Positions 33,391 through 46,451 of a stretch of DNA of 64,000 nt are shown here, in pieces. The stretch lies in contig NC_072790.1 of assembly GCF_028583425.1 (NCBI RefSeq), positions 159,396,397 through 159,460,396 of the forward strand, given 5' to 3'. The notes below the pieces were generated by a model. The model made no database searches and was not told the origin of the DNA. It was given only the letters and a program-made list of their open reading frames with translations. A program made the translations under genes and the position numbers. The DNA is from Eublepharis macularius. Lineage: Eukaryota > Chordata > Lepidosauria > Squamata > Eublepharidae. Within the stretch, counting starts at the first letter, position 1. The number at the start of each line of letters is the position of its first letter.

Positions 33391-33671
33391 TGAGATTTAC
33401 TGCTATTTCAGGGGCTGCCCCTGTGGTGTGAGGACCCTACTACGAGGGTGTGCTTCCAGGTGGCTCCTGGTCTTCTGCAAAATGACTTTGTCATATTACT
33501 ACTACTTTCACCAAGAGTACTAGACATATCTTGTCTTTATTTGTCTTTTGTTTTACTGCAAATGCTCTATGTCACTGCAATGCATTACAATAATGTTTCC
33601 TCAACCAACTGGCCCCACTCCTAGATACTCTGATTGGAGGCATGGTCTATTTGGCCTTGTGACACACTGTG
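33391..33671. other. Intergenic, nothing recognised
   Basis: Short spacer between a MITE and CR1. Confidence 0.5.
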
Positions 33672-35060
33672 ATCATAGAATCATGGAATTGGAAGGGACC
33701 TCCAAGGTCATCTAGTCCAAGCCCTTGCACAGTGCAGAAATTCACAACTACCTCCCCCACCCCCACTCCCAGTGACCGCCGCTCCATGCCCAGAAGATGG
33801 CAAAACACCACCAGTATCCCTAGCCAAATTGGCCTGAGAACCAAGCACTGATATAACCCTTCCTGCCCTCTCTCTCATGATCTGCCTAGGTTCACAGAAT
33901 TAGCATTGCTGTCAGATGGCCATCTAGTCTCTGCTTAAAAACCTCCAAAGAAGGAGAGCCCACCACCTTCCAAGGAAGCCTGTTCCACTGAGGGACCACT
34001 CTGTCAGGAAGTTATTCCTAGTGTTTAGACAAAACCTTTTGATTTTAATTTCAACCTGTTGTTTCTGGTCCCACCTTCTGGGGCAACAGAAAACAACTAC
34101 ACACACTCCTTTATATGACAGCCCTTCAAGTACGTGAAGAGGGTTATCATATCACCTCTCAGGGGTCTACTAAAAGCCCTAGAGCCTTTTTGCTCATACT
34201 ACTTCCAAGACAAGTCTCCTCCATCCTATAATTACGCATTTGATTTTTCCTAACTAAATGCAGAACTTTACATTTATCTCTATTGAAATTCATTTTGTTT
34301 TAGCCCAATTTTCCCAGCCTTGTCATGATAATCTTGTATCCTGATTCTGTCTTCTATCTTATTTGCTACCCCTCCCAATTTAATATCATCTGCAAATTTA
34401 ATAGGTATTCCCTCTATTTTTTCATCCAAATCATTTATAAAATGTTGAACCGAACAGGTCCCAGGACCGATCCCTGAGGCACTCTACTTGTCACTCTTCT
34501 CCAAGAGGATGAGGAACCATTAACAAGCACTCTTTGGGTGCAATCTGTCAAACAGTTACAGATCCACCTAACAGTAATTGGATCCAAACCACACTTTACC
34601 AACTTGTCAACAAGGATATTATATGGAACCTTATCAAAAGCCTTACTGAAACCGAGATAAACTATATCTACAACATTCCCTTGATCCAGCAAGGTAATAA
34701 CTTTCTCAAAAAAAGAGATAAGGTTGGCCTACCATGTCCTTGCTCTTTTTCTTACTTTGAACATAACCAAAAAACCATTTTTCTTGTTTTTAGCATCTCT
34801 TGCTAGCCTAAGCTCATACTGAGCTTTAGCTTTTCTAACAATCTCACTACAAGCACTGGTTATTTGTTTATATTCATCCTTGGTTATAAGGCCTTCCTTC
34901 CATTTCCTAAATGAGTCTTTTTTGTTTCTCAACTTGTTTATGGAGCCACTTTGACTTCTTTAGGCTCTTCCCATCTTTCCTTTTCATATAAATCATTTGT
35001 GATTGTGCCTTAATATTTCACCTTTAAGAAACTCCCACCACTCTTGATGGTCCACCCCCT
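33672..35060 (-). mobile_element. CR1 LINE, 5'-truncated, antisense
   Basis: The 3' end at 33672 shows the CR1 hallmark atcatagaatcatgg-aattggaagggacc. Minus-strand frames at 34435-34692 and 34729-34932 encode [29 protein letters not shown] and upstream RT text (WKEGLITKDEYKQ). Several frame breaks make it inactive. Confidence 0.88.
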
Positions 35061-35639
35061 CGTGATGGTCCATGGCCTGCCCTTTTGTTTGCTCCCTTGC
35101 TGCCAGGGACTCCCATCATTGGGGAATACCCTTGCTAATCCACTGGCAAGGTAATCTATATTTTATTCCCTGGCTGGTTTTTTTTTTTTTTTGCTGCACA
35201 GATTGTTCTGCTAGCAGCACAAGGTTCATTGATGGTGCATACTGTTCTGAGTGGCAACTTCTGTTCCTTGCCTACCATATCTTGCACTTCTAAGTGAATA
35301 AGAGTCTTTAGGCTATAGCAGGATTTGGACTCTTCTTCTTGTGCTATTGACTATGTTTGAGACTCAAACACTCTAATCCTTTCTCTACCTTATTGGATCT
35401 CCAAAGACATTCAAAGTAGGAGTGTAACCCCTTGTTAACTTTTTGTACCCCCTGGTGCTTCATTTTTAGTATACAACGCTTCCACCTTTGGAATGAGGAC
35501 ATTATGTGTTGTAACCTATGTCCCCCATGCATAATGTTTCACAATGTTAATGTGCCCAATGCCTTGGCCAGGATTCCTTAGCAAAGGTTGGTTTTCAGCC
35601 TTCATGTCTCACAATGCTGCTGCTAGGTTGCTGACCAAG
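35061..35639. other. Intergenic, nothing recognised
   Basis: No supported gene or element. Confidence 0.45.
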
Positions 35640-35915
35640 TCACCATGGCCAGCTCATATAATACCAATTTTGAAATAGTCACACCGGTTACCAATTAGCC
35701 TCCAGATCCAATTCAAGGTGCTGGTTCTCATCTTTAAAGCCCTTCTCAGTCTGGGACCCTAATATCTTCGGGTCCACCTCTCCCTCATGACCAACCCCCA
35801 CCCCGCCTGCTTTATTCATCTTCGCAGGACTTGCTTCAAGATATTAACCAAAGAGAAGCAGTATAAAAACTGAATGAATAAAATAAAATAAAGTAAAATA
35901 AAATAAAAACTCTAT
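35640..35915 (+). mobile_element. L2-like LINE 3' fragment
   Basis: One frame reads HRLPISLQIQFKVLVLIFKALLSLGP, then a stop, then YLRVHLS, the C-terminal text of L2-type ORF2. It ends in an (AAATA)n-like tail (about 35875-35915). Confidence 0.6.
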
Positions 35916-36861
35916 CAGTTGTATTAGTCATTTAGGCTCCAAGAGAGATCTGGCAGTATCCTCATACAACCCTTCCTTTATGGGTTGGTGTAAGCTATCA
36001 TATGCTCTCAAGTGCATGACTGTTCAATGTCCTTTATATTGCATGGCTCTCCACACCAGAGCGCTATTTTTTCCATTCCTCATTCTTGCTTGTACTTTGG
36101 CAGGAACACTTTTAGAGAGCTCCCAGCTTCTTTAGAAGCACCTTTTGGTTAATGTCAATGAGACACTAAGCGTCTGTTGGGAAGGTGGTCCTCCATAGTC
36201 TTTTACTTTGAGAGCTTCTCAGCCACCTTCTTCAGTAAGTGTGCTTGGGGCTCTCCCAATGTGGGACTGCACAGAAGCCATGAGGATGAAAACAGGGTTG
36301 CACTTACACGTAACTGTTGTTCATTGAATAGTCTTCTCTGCAGGCATACATCCCTTCCTCCTGTCCTGCTGTGAACTCTCTGGAACCTTAGTTTTTGGAG
36401 GCTTTCTGACAGCAGCATGGAGAGAACTGTGCCCCTCCTCCTGGTCATGTGATATTTTGATGGGAAAGCGCCAAAAGGAGGAGGAGTACTCTTAATCTTT
36501 TAGAAAGCTCTGAAAATCTCCATGGCTGGCCTGCGTGTGCACACTGCCAGTGTGTTCCTGCACAGAAGACCACTCAATGAACAACAATAAAAGGCAAGTG
36601 CAACAGTGTTTATTTCCTTGGGGCTTTTGCAGTAGGCTGTTTCTGGGTATCATTCTGGCTTTGTTCCTTTACTTCATTGCATATGTATAGCAATCCCAGA
36701 AATATCTGTTGTAAGCCCTTCTAGTGAGAGTCCCTGGTTTAAATTCACTGGATGTTTTTTGCAAGAGGAAGGGACTGGCCACAGAATGAGATTTCACTGC
36801 ATCCGGCTGCTGGGCAAATTGCCCCCTCATGCTGCTTCTCTTGGAAGGAGATCACCAGAAA
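35916..36861. other. Intergenic, nothing recognised
   Basis: No supported gene or element. Confidence 0.45.
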
Positions 36862-37108
36862 TGACGACGACGACGACAATCGATTTATATACCACCCTTC
36901 AGGATGACTTAACACCCACTCAGAGCAGTTTACAAAGTATGCCATTCTTATTCCCACAACAAAACACCCTGTGAGGTGGGTGGGGCTGAGAGAGCTCCAG
37001 AGAGCTGTGACTAGCTCAAGGTCACCCAGCTGGCTTCAAGTGGAAGAGTGGGGAATCAAACCCGGCTCTCCAGATTAGAGTCCCGCGCTCTTAACCACTA
37101 CACCAAAT
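36862..37108 (-). mobile_element. tRNA-derived SINE (Sauria-type), antisense, (GAC)n tail
   Basis: Reverse complement of the 10139 family: tail cgatttatataccaccc, box B gaatcaaacccggc, head aaccactacaccaaa. A short (GAC)n run abuts the tail at 36862-36877. Confidence 0.85.
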
Positions 37109-37879
37109 GCATGAGGAGGGAATTCAACAATTTTGTGTACAAGAAAATTTTCCAGTGGATTGAGGTCCCTGACTGATGGGTTGGAGCAAATGCTGTTGTC
37201 ATGTAGTGCTTGACTGAGATCATGGATCATTTAGTGTGTTCTATATCATTGCTGCAAGCATATGTGTATGTATGGCAGATAGAGGGTTTCTGGTATAAGA
37301 TGGAATTATTGCAAGTTTTATTGTTCTCTCACATTCAAAATCTGCGGATGCAGTGGTGGCGAAGAAAGGCTAGAATCTTTTTGCCTAGTAAGATTTTTTT
37401 CCCCATATGCACAGAGTTATTACATTGTAAGCCTTCCTTAATGCTTGAATTCAGTTAACAGATTTCAACCTCAAAAAGATAACTAGGCCTAAGAATACAA
37501 GAGAAATCCTAAACAGAAACTTTCTCAGAGCAAAAGTCAGACACAGGTGCATTTTACACCTAAGGTGACTGGTGATCCTAACGCTTCTATGTTTGGGGAC
37601 TTCAATCTGAATCCAGTTGCTTGCCCTATTTGGCCTCAGCCACTAAATAACTGTTTTTGGGGTACTCAGTCTGCAGGCATCCTCCCTTGCAGGACTGACT
37701 TCTTGATTAGCAGCCAGTAAGGCTGGAAACTTGGTTTCCTCAGTCTCCAAGCTTAAGGTTAGCTAGTGGGATCTTGTGGCAGTTTGTTATTGTGGGTTGC
37801 AAGGGGTCTTGCTTCCCAGAAGGGTGTTTTGTTTCTTGACCTCCCTCTTCAGCTCTTTAAGGACTTGGGAAATGGGTGA
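37109..37879. other. Intergenic, nothing recognised
   Basis: No supported gene or element. Confidence 0.45.
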
Positions 37880-38340
37880 CAATGAGTCTCTCTACATGAG
37901 ATGCCTTGGTGTGTGTTCATCAAGTATAGGGAGACGAATCAGAAAATTTGGCAGAAAGAGTGCAAGGTTAACACCTTTGAGGAAATCTGGAAAGAAATTT
38001 GGCAGTCACATAACTTCACGTCCAAGATCCTCAAGGTCAAGCTGCAAACAATAAAGATTTTAACCCACTGGTATATGACATCTCTTAAAATACACCATAA
38101 AACATACATATTCACCAAAATGCTGGAAGAATTGTGGGGAAATAGGAAGCTGTATGCATTGTTGGTGGGATCGTAGGCATATACAAAACTTTTGGAAATG
38201 AACAATAAAGGTTATAAAACTTATTACAGGACATGAAGTACCTATGACTACACTTTTGCTTATCTGTTTACTGGAATCTCTGACCTCCATGACATTTAAC
38301 AATCTAATCTGTTCCTATCACTTACACAGAGAATCACACC
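37880..38340 (+). mobile_element. L1 ORF2 fragment, sense
   Basis: The frame encodes YRETNQKIWQKECKVNTFEE and LQTIKILTHWYMTSLKIHHK, then in another frame text resembling FWKEMNNK. This is the late ORF2 region of L1, frameshifted and truncated at both ends. Confidence 0.65.
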
Positions 38341-38429
38341 TGAAAGAGATTTATCATAGACTTCACACTGAGTCTTTCTCAGCCCCCAATTCTTTCCTCT
38401 CTTTTTGGTAAATTTCCCTTTTAAAATGT

Positions 38430-38540
38430 TGGATATGATTTCCTGTTCATAACATTTGATGAAGTGAGATCTGACTCATAAAAGCTCATGCTGGAATAAA
38501 TGTTGTTAGTCTTTAAATTGCCACTGTTCTGTTTTACTTG
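38430..38540 (+). mobile_element. Penelope-type 3' tail fragment
   Basis: ttgatgaagtgagatctgac followed by tcataaaagctcatgc and aataaatgttgttagtcttt is a degenerate version of the tail seen elsewhere. The CTGATGA/GAAA ribozyme core positions are mutated. Confidence 0.45.
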
Positions 38541-38954
38541 CCTAAAAGTAGAACCCTGACTCTGTCACCACTGCACATAATCTTCCCGGATTTTTTTTTG
38601 TCAGTTTCTTAGTCATCTGTTGCTGCAGGGCAATCCAAGTATGTTTAATTTCTGCAAATGTAGCAAACTTAGTAATGCCTGTTCTTGCCTATAGGTGCAC
38701 ATGCATGAACAGGTTTGTACATAAATTAAATGTAATGTTTATGATCATCTATCCATGATAATTTTCACACAGTCTAAAATAAGAGGCATTGGCTTGGCCC
38801 TAACAGAGCTTTCCTGTGGGTAGAAATCCATTGGATTGCTCATCAGCCCCCTCTCCCACTGCAGTCCAAAATGCCCCCTCCCCAATGCTGTTCTTGGGGA
38901 ACAAGGAACTCCCTGAAAGAGCATTTTTGGTGAACCCAAAACATTCATGTAGAA

Positions 38955-39478
38955 TGTATTGTCGAAGGCTTTCACGGCCGGAGAACGATGGTGGTTGTGG
39001 GTTTTCCGGGCTGTATTGCCGTGGTCTTGGCATTGTAGTTCCTGACGTTTCGCCAGCAGCTGTGGCTGGCATCTTCAGAGGTGTAGCACCAAAAGACAGA
39101 GATCTCTCAGTGTCACAGTGTGGAAAAGATGTAGGTCATTTATATCTACTCAGGAGGGGTGGGGTTGAGCTGAGTCATCCTGTAAGAGTTTCCCAGGGTG
39201 TGGAATGCTAATGGTGGGAGGCTTTACTGTATTCTGAGGAGGTTCTTTTGCATATGGATTGGTGCTTGATGTGCTAATCTTCTCCGCAGGGCTATTGTCG
39301 GGTGTGGAGTGTTTTGTTAGCCTGGTGTTTTTCAGAACTGGAAACCATGCTCTGTTCATTCTTAAGGTTTCTTCTTTCCTGTTGAAGTTTTGGTTATGCT
39401 TGTGAATTTCAATGGCTTCCAGGACACCAAAATACTGGACAACACTTCCAACTACTTTGTCAGACTGCACAGGGAAGC
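38955..39478 (-). mobile_element. Penelope-like element 3' fragment, antisense
   Basis: The minus-strand frame 39150-39470 encodes EAIEIHKHNQNFNRKEE and NPYAKEPPQNTVKPPTIS, matching the sense Penelope at 27121-28022. The non-coding tail (gttttccgggctgtattgcc) contains a hammerhead-like motif. It abuts the LTR fragment of the retroviral array at 39479. Confidence 0.78.
39027..39092 (-). ncRNA. Minimal hammerhead ribozyme motif, Penelope copy 3
   Basis: Essentially the same sequence as the 20969-21034 copy: CTGAAGA, gccag/ctggc stem II, GAAAC-GTC, and outer stem ttggtg/tgccaa, all on the minus strand. Confidence 0.65.
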
Positions 39479-39712
39479 CTATATACCAAAGAAGAGGGGA
39501 GAAGTTTAGCCTTCAGGAGATAGATAACTGGACATTCCTGTGATGCAGACGCAGGGGTAGAGACAAAGGAAGAATTATGAGTTCTCCCCCCTCTTTGGAG
39601 AGGTGTGTGTGTGTGTGTGCGTGTGTGCGATGCTGTCCCGAGAGTGAGAAATGGAGAATAGCCAGTCTAAAGGTATAAAAAGATCAGATGCTTATTTTGA
39701 ATGTGACTTTCG
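39479..39712 (+). repeat. ERV LTR fragment, left end of array
   Basis: Matches 46000-46253 of the complete LTR (ataccaaagaagagggg to gaatgtgactttcgtt). It is joined directly to internal sequence equivalent to 41610, so both ends are recombinant. Confidence 0.8.
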
Positions 39713-41323
39713 TTATTAACTCCTTTGCACATCCAAGCACTCTGTAGTTTTATTTTTTCTTGCTGAGTGAGACAGGCTGTTTCTTTCCACTTGAAACCAC
39801 CTGCAATTGAGCAAGGCTGCAAGCAGAAAATGATCAGAGTGGTAGAGCCATATTTACAACAAAAAAGGGGGGGTTAAATGGGTGGTTATAGGTTATCAGG
39901 CTAAACATTGGTAAAATAAATTTTAGCAGCAGTAACTCAACATTGGAGAGATATTACAATTAAGAGAGCCAAGCAAGTACAACTCTCCTTTATAATAGTG
40001 CAAGGGCAACAGAATGCAGAATGCTCCTGTGCCCTATCCCAATCCTATGAAGAAGGAAAAAGGGGGGTAGATTCCTTTCTTTGTCTTTTGGCCATGGAAG
40101 TTGGTTTTGTGCTAGCCTTTGCATTGTTGTTTTCTAATGTATGGGTTTCTGTCTTATGATTTCTGTGGTCCTATGTGATGGCTAGATGCCTCTTTCCCTG
40201 TTTAGCGATAATCAAGGAATTTTAGTACGTTTCTTAAGTAAAGATCCATGTGATTTTTTTTGAACCAAATTGTCTTAAGGGAGTTGAAACAGGAATACTG
40301 AAGGAGAAATGGTACGTTAAATTTTGTGTAGGATGAAGGGTAAGGTCCCCCATGACATTCTGATGGGTGGACTGGAGGACTGTGAAGTGGACTGTGGGAC
40401 GGTTCGATGGATAGTTGGAGGACCGCACTCAAAGAGTGGTGGTTAACGGCATTTCATCAGATTAGAGGGAGGTGTCCAGTGGGGTGCCTCAGGCCTCGGT
40501 TTTGGGCCCAGTACTTTTCAATTTTTTTTTTGTCAATGATCTGGATGAAGGAGTGGAAGGGCTGCTCATTAAATTTGCTAATAATACCAAATTGGGAAGG
40601 GTAGCAAACACCCAAGAAGATACTCTGGAGAAGTGGGCAGCTGTGAATAAGATGCAATTCAACAAAAACAAGTGCACAGTATTACATCTGGGCCACAAAA
40701 ATGAGAAGCACAAATACTGGATGGGGGATACACTTCTGGGTAGTAGTATATGTGAAAGATTTGGGGTAAGAGTGGATTGTAAACTAAAAAAATGAGCAGT
40801 CAGTGTGATGCAGTGAAAAAAAAAGGAAGGGGGCTAATTCAATACTGGGTTGTATCAAAGGGGCCATAGCATTAAATCGCAGGAGGTCATATCACCTCTC
40901 TATACTGCCTTGGTCAGGCCGCACCTGGAGTATTGTGTGCAGTTCTGGAGGCCTCACTTCAAAAGGGATGTGGCCAAAATTGAGAGGGTGCAGAGGAGAG
41001 CGACAAGAATGATCAGGGGTCTGGAGACTGAGCCCTACGAGGAAAGGCTGAGGGCCTTGGGAATGTTCAGTTTGGAGAAGAGGAGGTTGAGGGGGGGCAT
41101 GATTGCTCTCTTTAAATATTTGAAAGGCTGTCATTCGGAGGAGGGCAAGGAGCTGCTCCCCCTCACTGGCAGTCTTCAAGAAGAGGCTGGATGAATACTT
41201 GTCAGAGATGCTTTAGGCTGATCCTGCACTGGGCAGGGGGTTGGACTAGATGGTCTGTATGGCCCCTTTCCAACTCCATGATTCTATGAGAGAGAGATCC
41301 ATATATAAGTTAGAGTTAAAGAA
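39713..41323 (+). repeat. Array partial unit A with CR1 fragment
   Basis: Equivalent to 41610-43275 of unit B, but more diverged: 12 codons are missing in the RT frame (NTQEDTLEKW against the longer form) and one t-run is longer. The CR1 part ends attctatgagagag. The join to unit B lies in a shared ttgggaa. Confidence 0.8.
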
Positions 41324-42289
41324 TTGGGAACCTGTTTCTTGAGCTCTGTTTAGGCAAACTGGATTATCTTGCCTGCTGTTTCTTTCCTCTCCTTACAAAT
41401 GCTGATTCTTTATCTTTGGAAAGCTGCCAGTTGCTGACTAATTTTGAACTCCCGTTCCTCTCCTTGCTTTCTGGAGCCTCCTCCATTGCAGAGCGCTGGG
41501 AAGGACAGGAAGAAGCAAGGGGGGGGAGCTAGACAGATTTGTGTGTGTCTATGCTTAACAAGTGTGAATCAGATTTCAATGCAAAAAAAAAAAAGGCAAA
41601 AAATTATTATTAACTCCTTTGCACATCCAAGCACTCTGTAGTTTTATTTTTTCTTGCTGAGTGAGACAGGCTGTTTCTTTCCACTTGAAACCACCTGCAA
41701 TTGAGCAAGGCTGCAAGCAGAAAATGATCAGAGTGGTAGAGCCATATTTACAACAAAAAAGGGGGGGGGGTTAAATGGGTGGTTATAGGTTATTAGGCTA
41801 AACATTGGTAAAATAAATTTTAGCAGCAGTAACTCAACATTGGAGAGATATTACGATTAAGAGAGCCAAGCAAGTACAACTCTCCTTTATAATAGTGCAA
41901 GGGCAACGGAATGCAGAATGCTCCTGTGCCCTATCCCAATCCTATGGAGAAGGAAAAAGGGGGGGTAGATTCCTTTCTTTGTCTTTTGGCCATGGAAGTT
42001 GGTTTTGTGCTAGCCTTTGCATTGTTGTTTTCTAATGTATGGGTTTCTGTCTTATGATTTCTGTGGTCCTATGTGATGGCTAGATGCCTCTTTCCCTGTT
42101 TAGCGATAATCAAGGAATTTTAGTACATGTTTCTTAAGTAAAGATCCATGTGATTTTTTTTGAACCAAATTGTCTTAAGGGAGTTGAAACAGGAATACTG
42201 AAGGAGAAATGGTACGTTAAATTTTGTGTAGGATGAAGGGTAAGGTCCCCCATGACATTCTGATGGGTGGACTGGAGGACTGTGAAGTG

Positions 42290-43235
42290 GACTGTGGGAC
42301 GGTTCGGTGGATAGGGAACTGGTTGGAGGACCGCACTCAAAGAGTGGTGGTTAACGGCATTTCATCAGATTAGAGGGAGGTGTCCAGTGGGGTGCCTCAG
42401 GCCTCGGTTCTGGGCCCAGTACTTTTCAATTTTTTTTGTCAATGATCTGGATGAAGGAGTGGAAGGGCTGCTCATTAAATTTGCTAATAATACCAAATTG
42501 GGAAGGGTAGCAAACACCCAAGTAGATAGAATTAAACTTCAACAAGACTTGAATACTCTGGAGAAGTGGGCAGCTGTGAATAAGATGCAATTCAACAAAA
42601 ACAAGTGCACAGTATTACATCTGGGCCACAAAAATGAGAAGCACAAATACTGGATGGGGGATACACTTCTGGGTAGTAGTATATGTGAAAGATTTGGGGT
42701 AAGAGTGGATTGTAAACTAAAAAAATGAGCAGTCAGTGTGATGCGGTGAAAAGAAAAAAAAAGGAAGGGGGCTAATTCAATACTGGGTTGTATCAAAGGG
42801 GCCATAGCGTTAAATCGCAGGAGGTCATATCACCTCTCTATACTGCCTTGGTCAGGCCGCACCTGGAGTATTGTGTGCAGTTCTGGAGGCCTCACTTCAG
42901 AAGGGATGTGGCCAAAATTGAGAGGGTGCAGAGGAGAGCGACAAGAATGATCAGGGGTCTGAAGACTGAGCCCTACGAGGAAAGGCTGAGGGCCTTGGGA
43001 ATGTTTAGTTTGGAGAAGAGGAGGTTGAGGGGGGGCATGATTGCTCTCTTTAAATATTTGAAAGGCTGTCATTCGGACGAGGGCAAGGAGCTGCTCCCCC
43101 TCACTGGCAGTCTTCAAGAAGAGGCTGGATGAATACTTGTCAGAGATGCTTTAGGCTGATCCTGCACTGGGCAGGGGGTTGGACTAGATGGTCTGTATGG
43201 CCCCTTTCCAACTCTATGATTCTATGATTCCATGA
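42290..43235 (+). pseudogene. CR1 reverse transcriptase fragment (unit B)
   Basis: The sense frame reads NWLEDRTQRVVVNG, an in-frame stop, then SSGVPQASVLGPVLF and FVNDLDEGVEGLLIKFANNT. It continues at 42788-43132 in a new frame with [14 protein letters not shown] and [12 protein letters not shown]. The 3' end carries ggttggactagatggtctg and an attctatga tail, diagnostic of CR1. The catalytic DD reads NN here (FANNTKLG). Equivalent copies: 40380-41290, 49310-50255 and 54782-55727. Confidence 0.85.
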
Positions 43236-44946
43236 GAGAGAGATCCATATATAAGTTAGAGTTAAAGAATTGGGAAGGAAAGTCAGAGAGTAAGGTGTGG
43301 GAATGTAGGAAAGGAATTTAGATTTAAAAAAAAGGAGAAAAGGTAAAGCTAGAATATTTTAAGAGGGATTTCTGTATGTGTTTTATGCATTAAATGTTTA
43401 AGGGAGGTACGGAAAGGAACTTCAATAGGGTTTCAAAAAAACAAAACAAAAAAACCCCGGAGGTTTATTTCTTCCTATGATGTGAGCTTGTTTACTTTTT
43501 CTTTCCTTGGGACTATCACTTTGAAACTAATAAGTAAATGTAATTATTACAGCTTTGTTTACTGACTCTTTGATACTCCCTTCTGCATTGTTTCAGAAGG
43601 GCTGATCTGTTCTTTTCCTGTAAAGTGCCTTCCAGTGTTGGAACTTAAGTTTTCTCCTTCCTAGCCCTTAATAGCAAAAAGAGGCTATGATTGAAACCTC
43701 AATTGTCTCAACATATGCATGTAAGCTTAAAGTTGTAATGCTTTGCTTTTTTGTTAAGAAGCAACAACGTGCTATCTTGTTGGGTTATTGTTTGGAATTA
43801 TTTAGGTCCAGATAAAGGTAAAGCAATTTTATAGGTCTAAATTTGCTTGAGGAAAAGCAAATTCAACCTAGTGTAAGCAGCCAAGAAAAGCGAAGCTATA
43901 GAATTAAATGTGTTAATTCAATTTTGTATGTATTGTATTACCTTCTCTCTTCTGTAGTCTGACCTGAACCTGAAATTTAAAGTGTACGTTCAAAGATTCT
44001 TGGTACTGTTGTCCTAAACAATTAATCATGATTCTTGTGTTTGAAGATGTTTCTTTCAGGAGAGAAGAGACCACTGGTAAGCAGGAAAAAAAAAGGCATG
44101 TAGTCATCTGGCTACCAAATTATTTATTTTTGTTTTTGGATCTGACCTTTCTAAATCGTGGGGTTTTTTTTTAGAGAGAGACAGCAAGTGACTCCATTCT
44201 TAAGCCGTCCTCTGTACATAACTTCATCCATGTTCATGAACCAGGTCCTGGAACCAGCATCAGAATGTTATTAATGTGGTGTACTAATGTGGGGGAATTG
44301 AAGTGGTAAGCTCACTCCTAACCAAAAAGACTGCATGGTGGTGATGTGATAAGACATGGGCCTCTCAATCCGATGTGTTTTCATGTCAATGCTCAGTAAG
44401 AAGAATAGAAGGAGAATGTGGCTTATTGCACTACAAACCCCCTTTCGGCTTTGGATGTTGACTTCTTGGTAAGACAGGTCCTGAGAGAGAGAGACCCCTT
44501 AGGGGTGCTTGTATTCCAGTTTCCCCCTCCCAACTGTCCTGTTCATTTCGTTGGAGTCCTTGTAATTTCTGAAGGTTTTGTTTATCCTGACCAGCAGGAA
44601 GGGCCTAACAGGTAACTCACTTGTCTGTTCCTGCCAGCACAGGCCCTCCTAGCCTCAAGAAGTATTCAGTTAGTTTTAATTTCAAGAATTATTATTGTTA
44701 TTGATCATGCGGTAGTATGGCTTGCACAGTGGTCTGCTCTCTCCTCTTATCTTGAAATGCCTTATATAGAGATTCTATTTTCTGTGGTCCTCCAGTTACT
44801 TTCCTGTATTTATTTTAAGTAACTATTTCTTGTACCTACCTTGAATCGTTATTGTTGGAGTTAAGCTAACTTGATCCTGTGCTTAATCCAGTCCCAGTTG
44901 TGTTTTCTCTGTTTCAAAAATGAAAACCTGAATTGCCCATTTTCCA

Positions 44947-45558
44947 GTGTTTAGTTCCATGGATGTCCTGGATGCCCTGATGCCAGATTCACAAGAGTCA
45001 TATGCTGAGGCAACCTACTGGTATTTCCACTCCCATTTCTGGCCAGAAAGTAAGTTGTGTGTGTATTATCACCCATTTGAAAGATCGACATGGGGCCAGC
45101 ACTCAAAAGAACTTTATTTAAGAAGTGACACTCCCTGTCCTCAGGCCAAATGGACTTGGTGCTGCATTGATAACTTTAGGGAAATGTTTTACTGTGTGAT
45201 TGGTTTTACAGATACAGCTCATCAGATTGGGGAAAGAAAGAGTGGCCTATCTCTTTTGCTAGATGGAATCCGTGACTGGAAAGCCTATTGAGGGCTCTGG
45301 AGAGTTCAGATAGATGGCACTATGTATTATCCTGTCTGCCTACCTACACTCCTTAGTATCTATGCTTGGGAATGCACAAGTTGGGATACGTCTCCATCCT
45401 ATGTTGCGGCTTCTTTCCCTATAGCTAAAGAGTGGTGTGATACTAGAGGATATAAATGTTTTCCATGTTGGAAAGGACAATACCTGACTCCTGAAGGAAC
45501 AGCAGTACCTGATCAAAATCCTGACCATAAGCGAAGTCATCCCAGATGGACCATTTGA
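44947..45558 (+). pseudogene. Unidentified Cys/Trp-rich frames at env position (unit B)
   Basis: Two sense frames (44947-45291, 114 aa; 45322-45558, 78 aa) encode Cys-, Trp- and Tyr-rich text such as FWPESKLCVYYHPFE, CCIDNFREMFYCVIGF and CWKGQYLTPEGTAVPD. They lie directly before a purine tract and LTR, where env is expected, but I cannot match them to a known envelope family. A TTTCCAG acceptor-like site is at about 44943. Units C (51968-52577) and D (57440-58049) share a nonsense change that truncates the first frame. Confidence 0.5.
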
Positions 45559-45858
45559 ACTATTAGCCCTCCAGATTATGTTGCTGCAGCACCACCCTTT
45601 GTGACTAATTGTTAATGTCTATTCATGACGTTGCTTTTCTATGTATTTTCTTGTACTTCTATTAGGGATTATTATTGGATTCTTTGGGCAATGCTTACAT
45701 ATTGAAACTATATTCCCTTGCATATAATTTACACTGTCTTGTGAAATATTAGTACCTGCTACAGAATTTATTCATCAGTATATAGAACACATGTGTCTAT
45801 GCATAAGTGTCTTAATAATGCAGAGTGTTTCATTTGTGATAAGAAATCTCAAAAGAAA

Positions 45859-45871
45859 CATAGGGGGGATT
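45859..45871 (+). other. ERV polypurine tract (unit B)
   Basis: The purine-rich run around aggggggat sits immediately upstream of the LTR start TGTGGGATTAGC, the position where plus-strand priming is expected. The same tract precedes the terminal LTR at 58727. Confidence 0.65.
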
Positions 45872-46122
45872 TGTGGGATTAGCAAATTTTAGTAGAGACC
45901 TTGGATTAATCATATAATCATGAATTTACACTAGTAAGAGTCAAAATGTATTTTCTATGCATGTCTTAAATAACTAGTCCCCGCAGGGCCTCTCTGCCTA
46001 CATACCAAAGAAGAGGGGAGAAGTTTAGCCTTCAGGAGATAGATAACTGGACATTCCTGTGATGCAGAGGCAGGGGTAGAGACAAAGGAAGAATTATGAG
46101 TTTTCCCCCCCTCCCTTTGGAG

Positions 46123-46170
<48 letters not shown>

Positions 46171-46445
46171 TGCTGTCCCGAGAGTGAGAAATGGAGAATA
46201 GCCAGTCTAAAGGTATAAAAAGGTCAGATGCTTATTTTGAATGTGACTTTCGTTTCTCCAAAATGATGTCATGAGCCCTTAAAAGTAGCATGTGCTCCTT
46301 TGTTCTCTGTTACACTGTGAGCTCACTTGTAGCCTGTACCCTATTTGCAAATATACGTTTTTCTTTACATCAGCCCTTGTCTGTCTCATCTCTCTTTTGC
46401 TCGGCGAATTGGAAGGAGCAAGGGGGAAGGCACTTTTGTGCAACA
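45872..46445 (+). repeat. Complete ERV LTR (unit B)
   Basis: It runs TGTGGGATTAGC to TTGTGCAACA, about 574 bp. It contains a (GT)n tract (46126-46167), a TATA-like ggtataaaaagg near 46212 and the transcribed part downstream. It is preceded by the purine tract and followed by a primer-binding site. Confidence 0.82.
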
Positions 46446-46451
46446 GATTTC

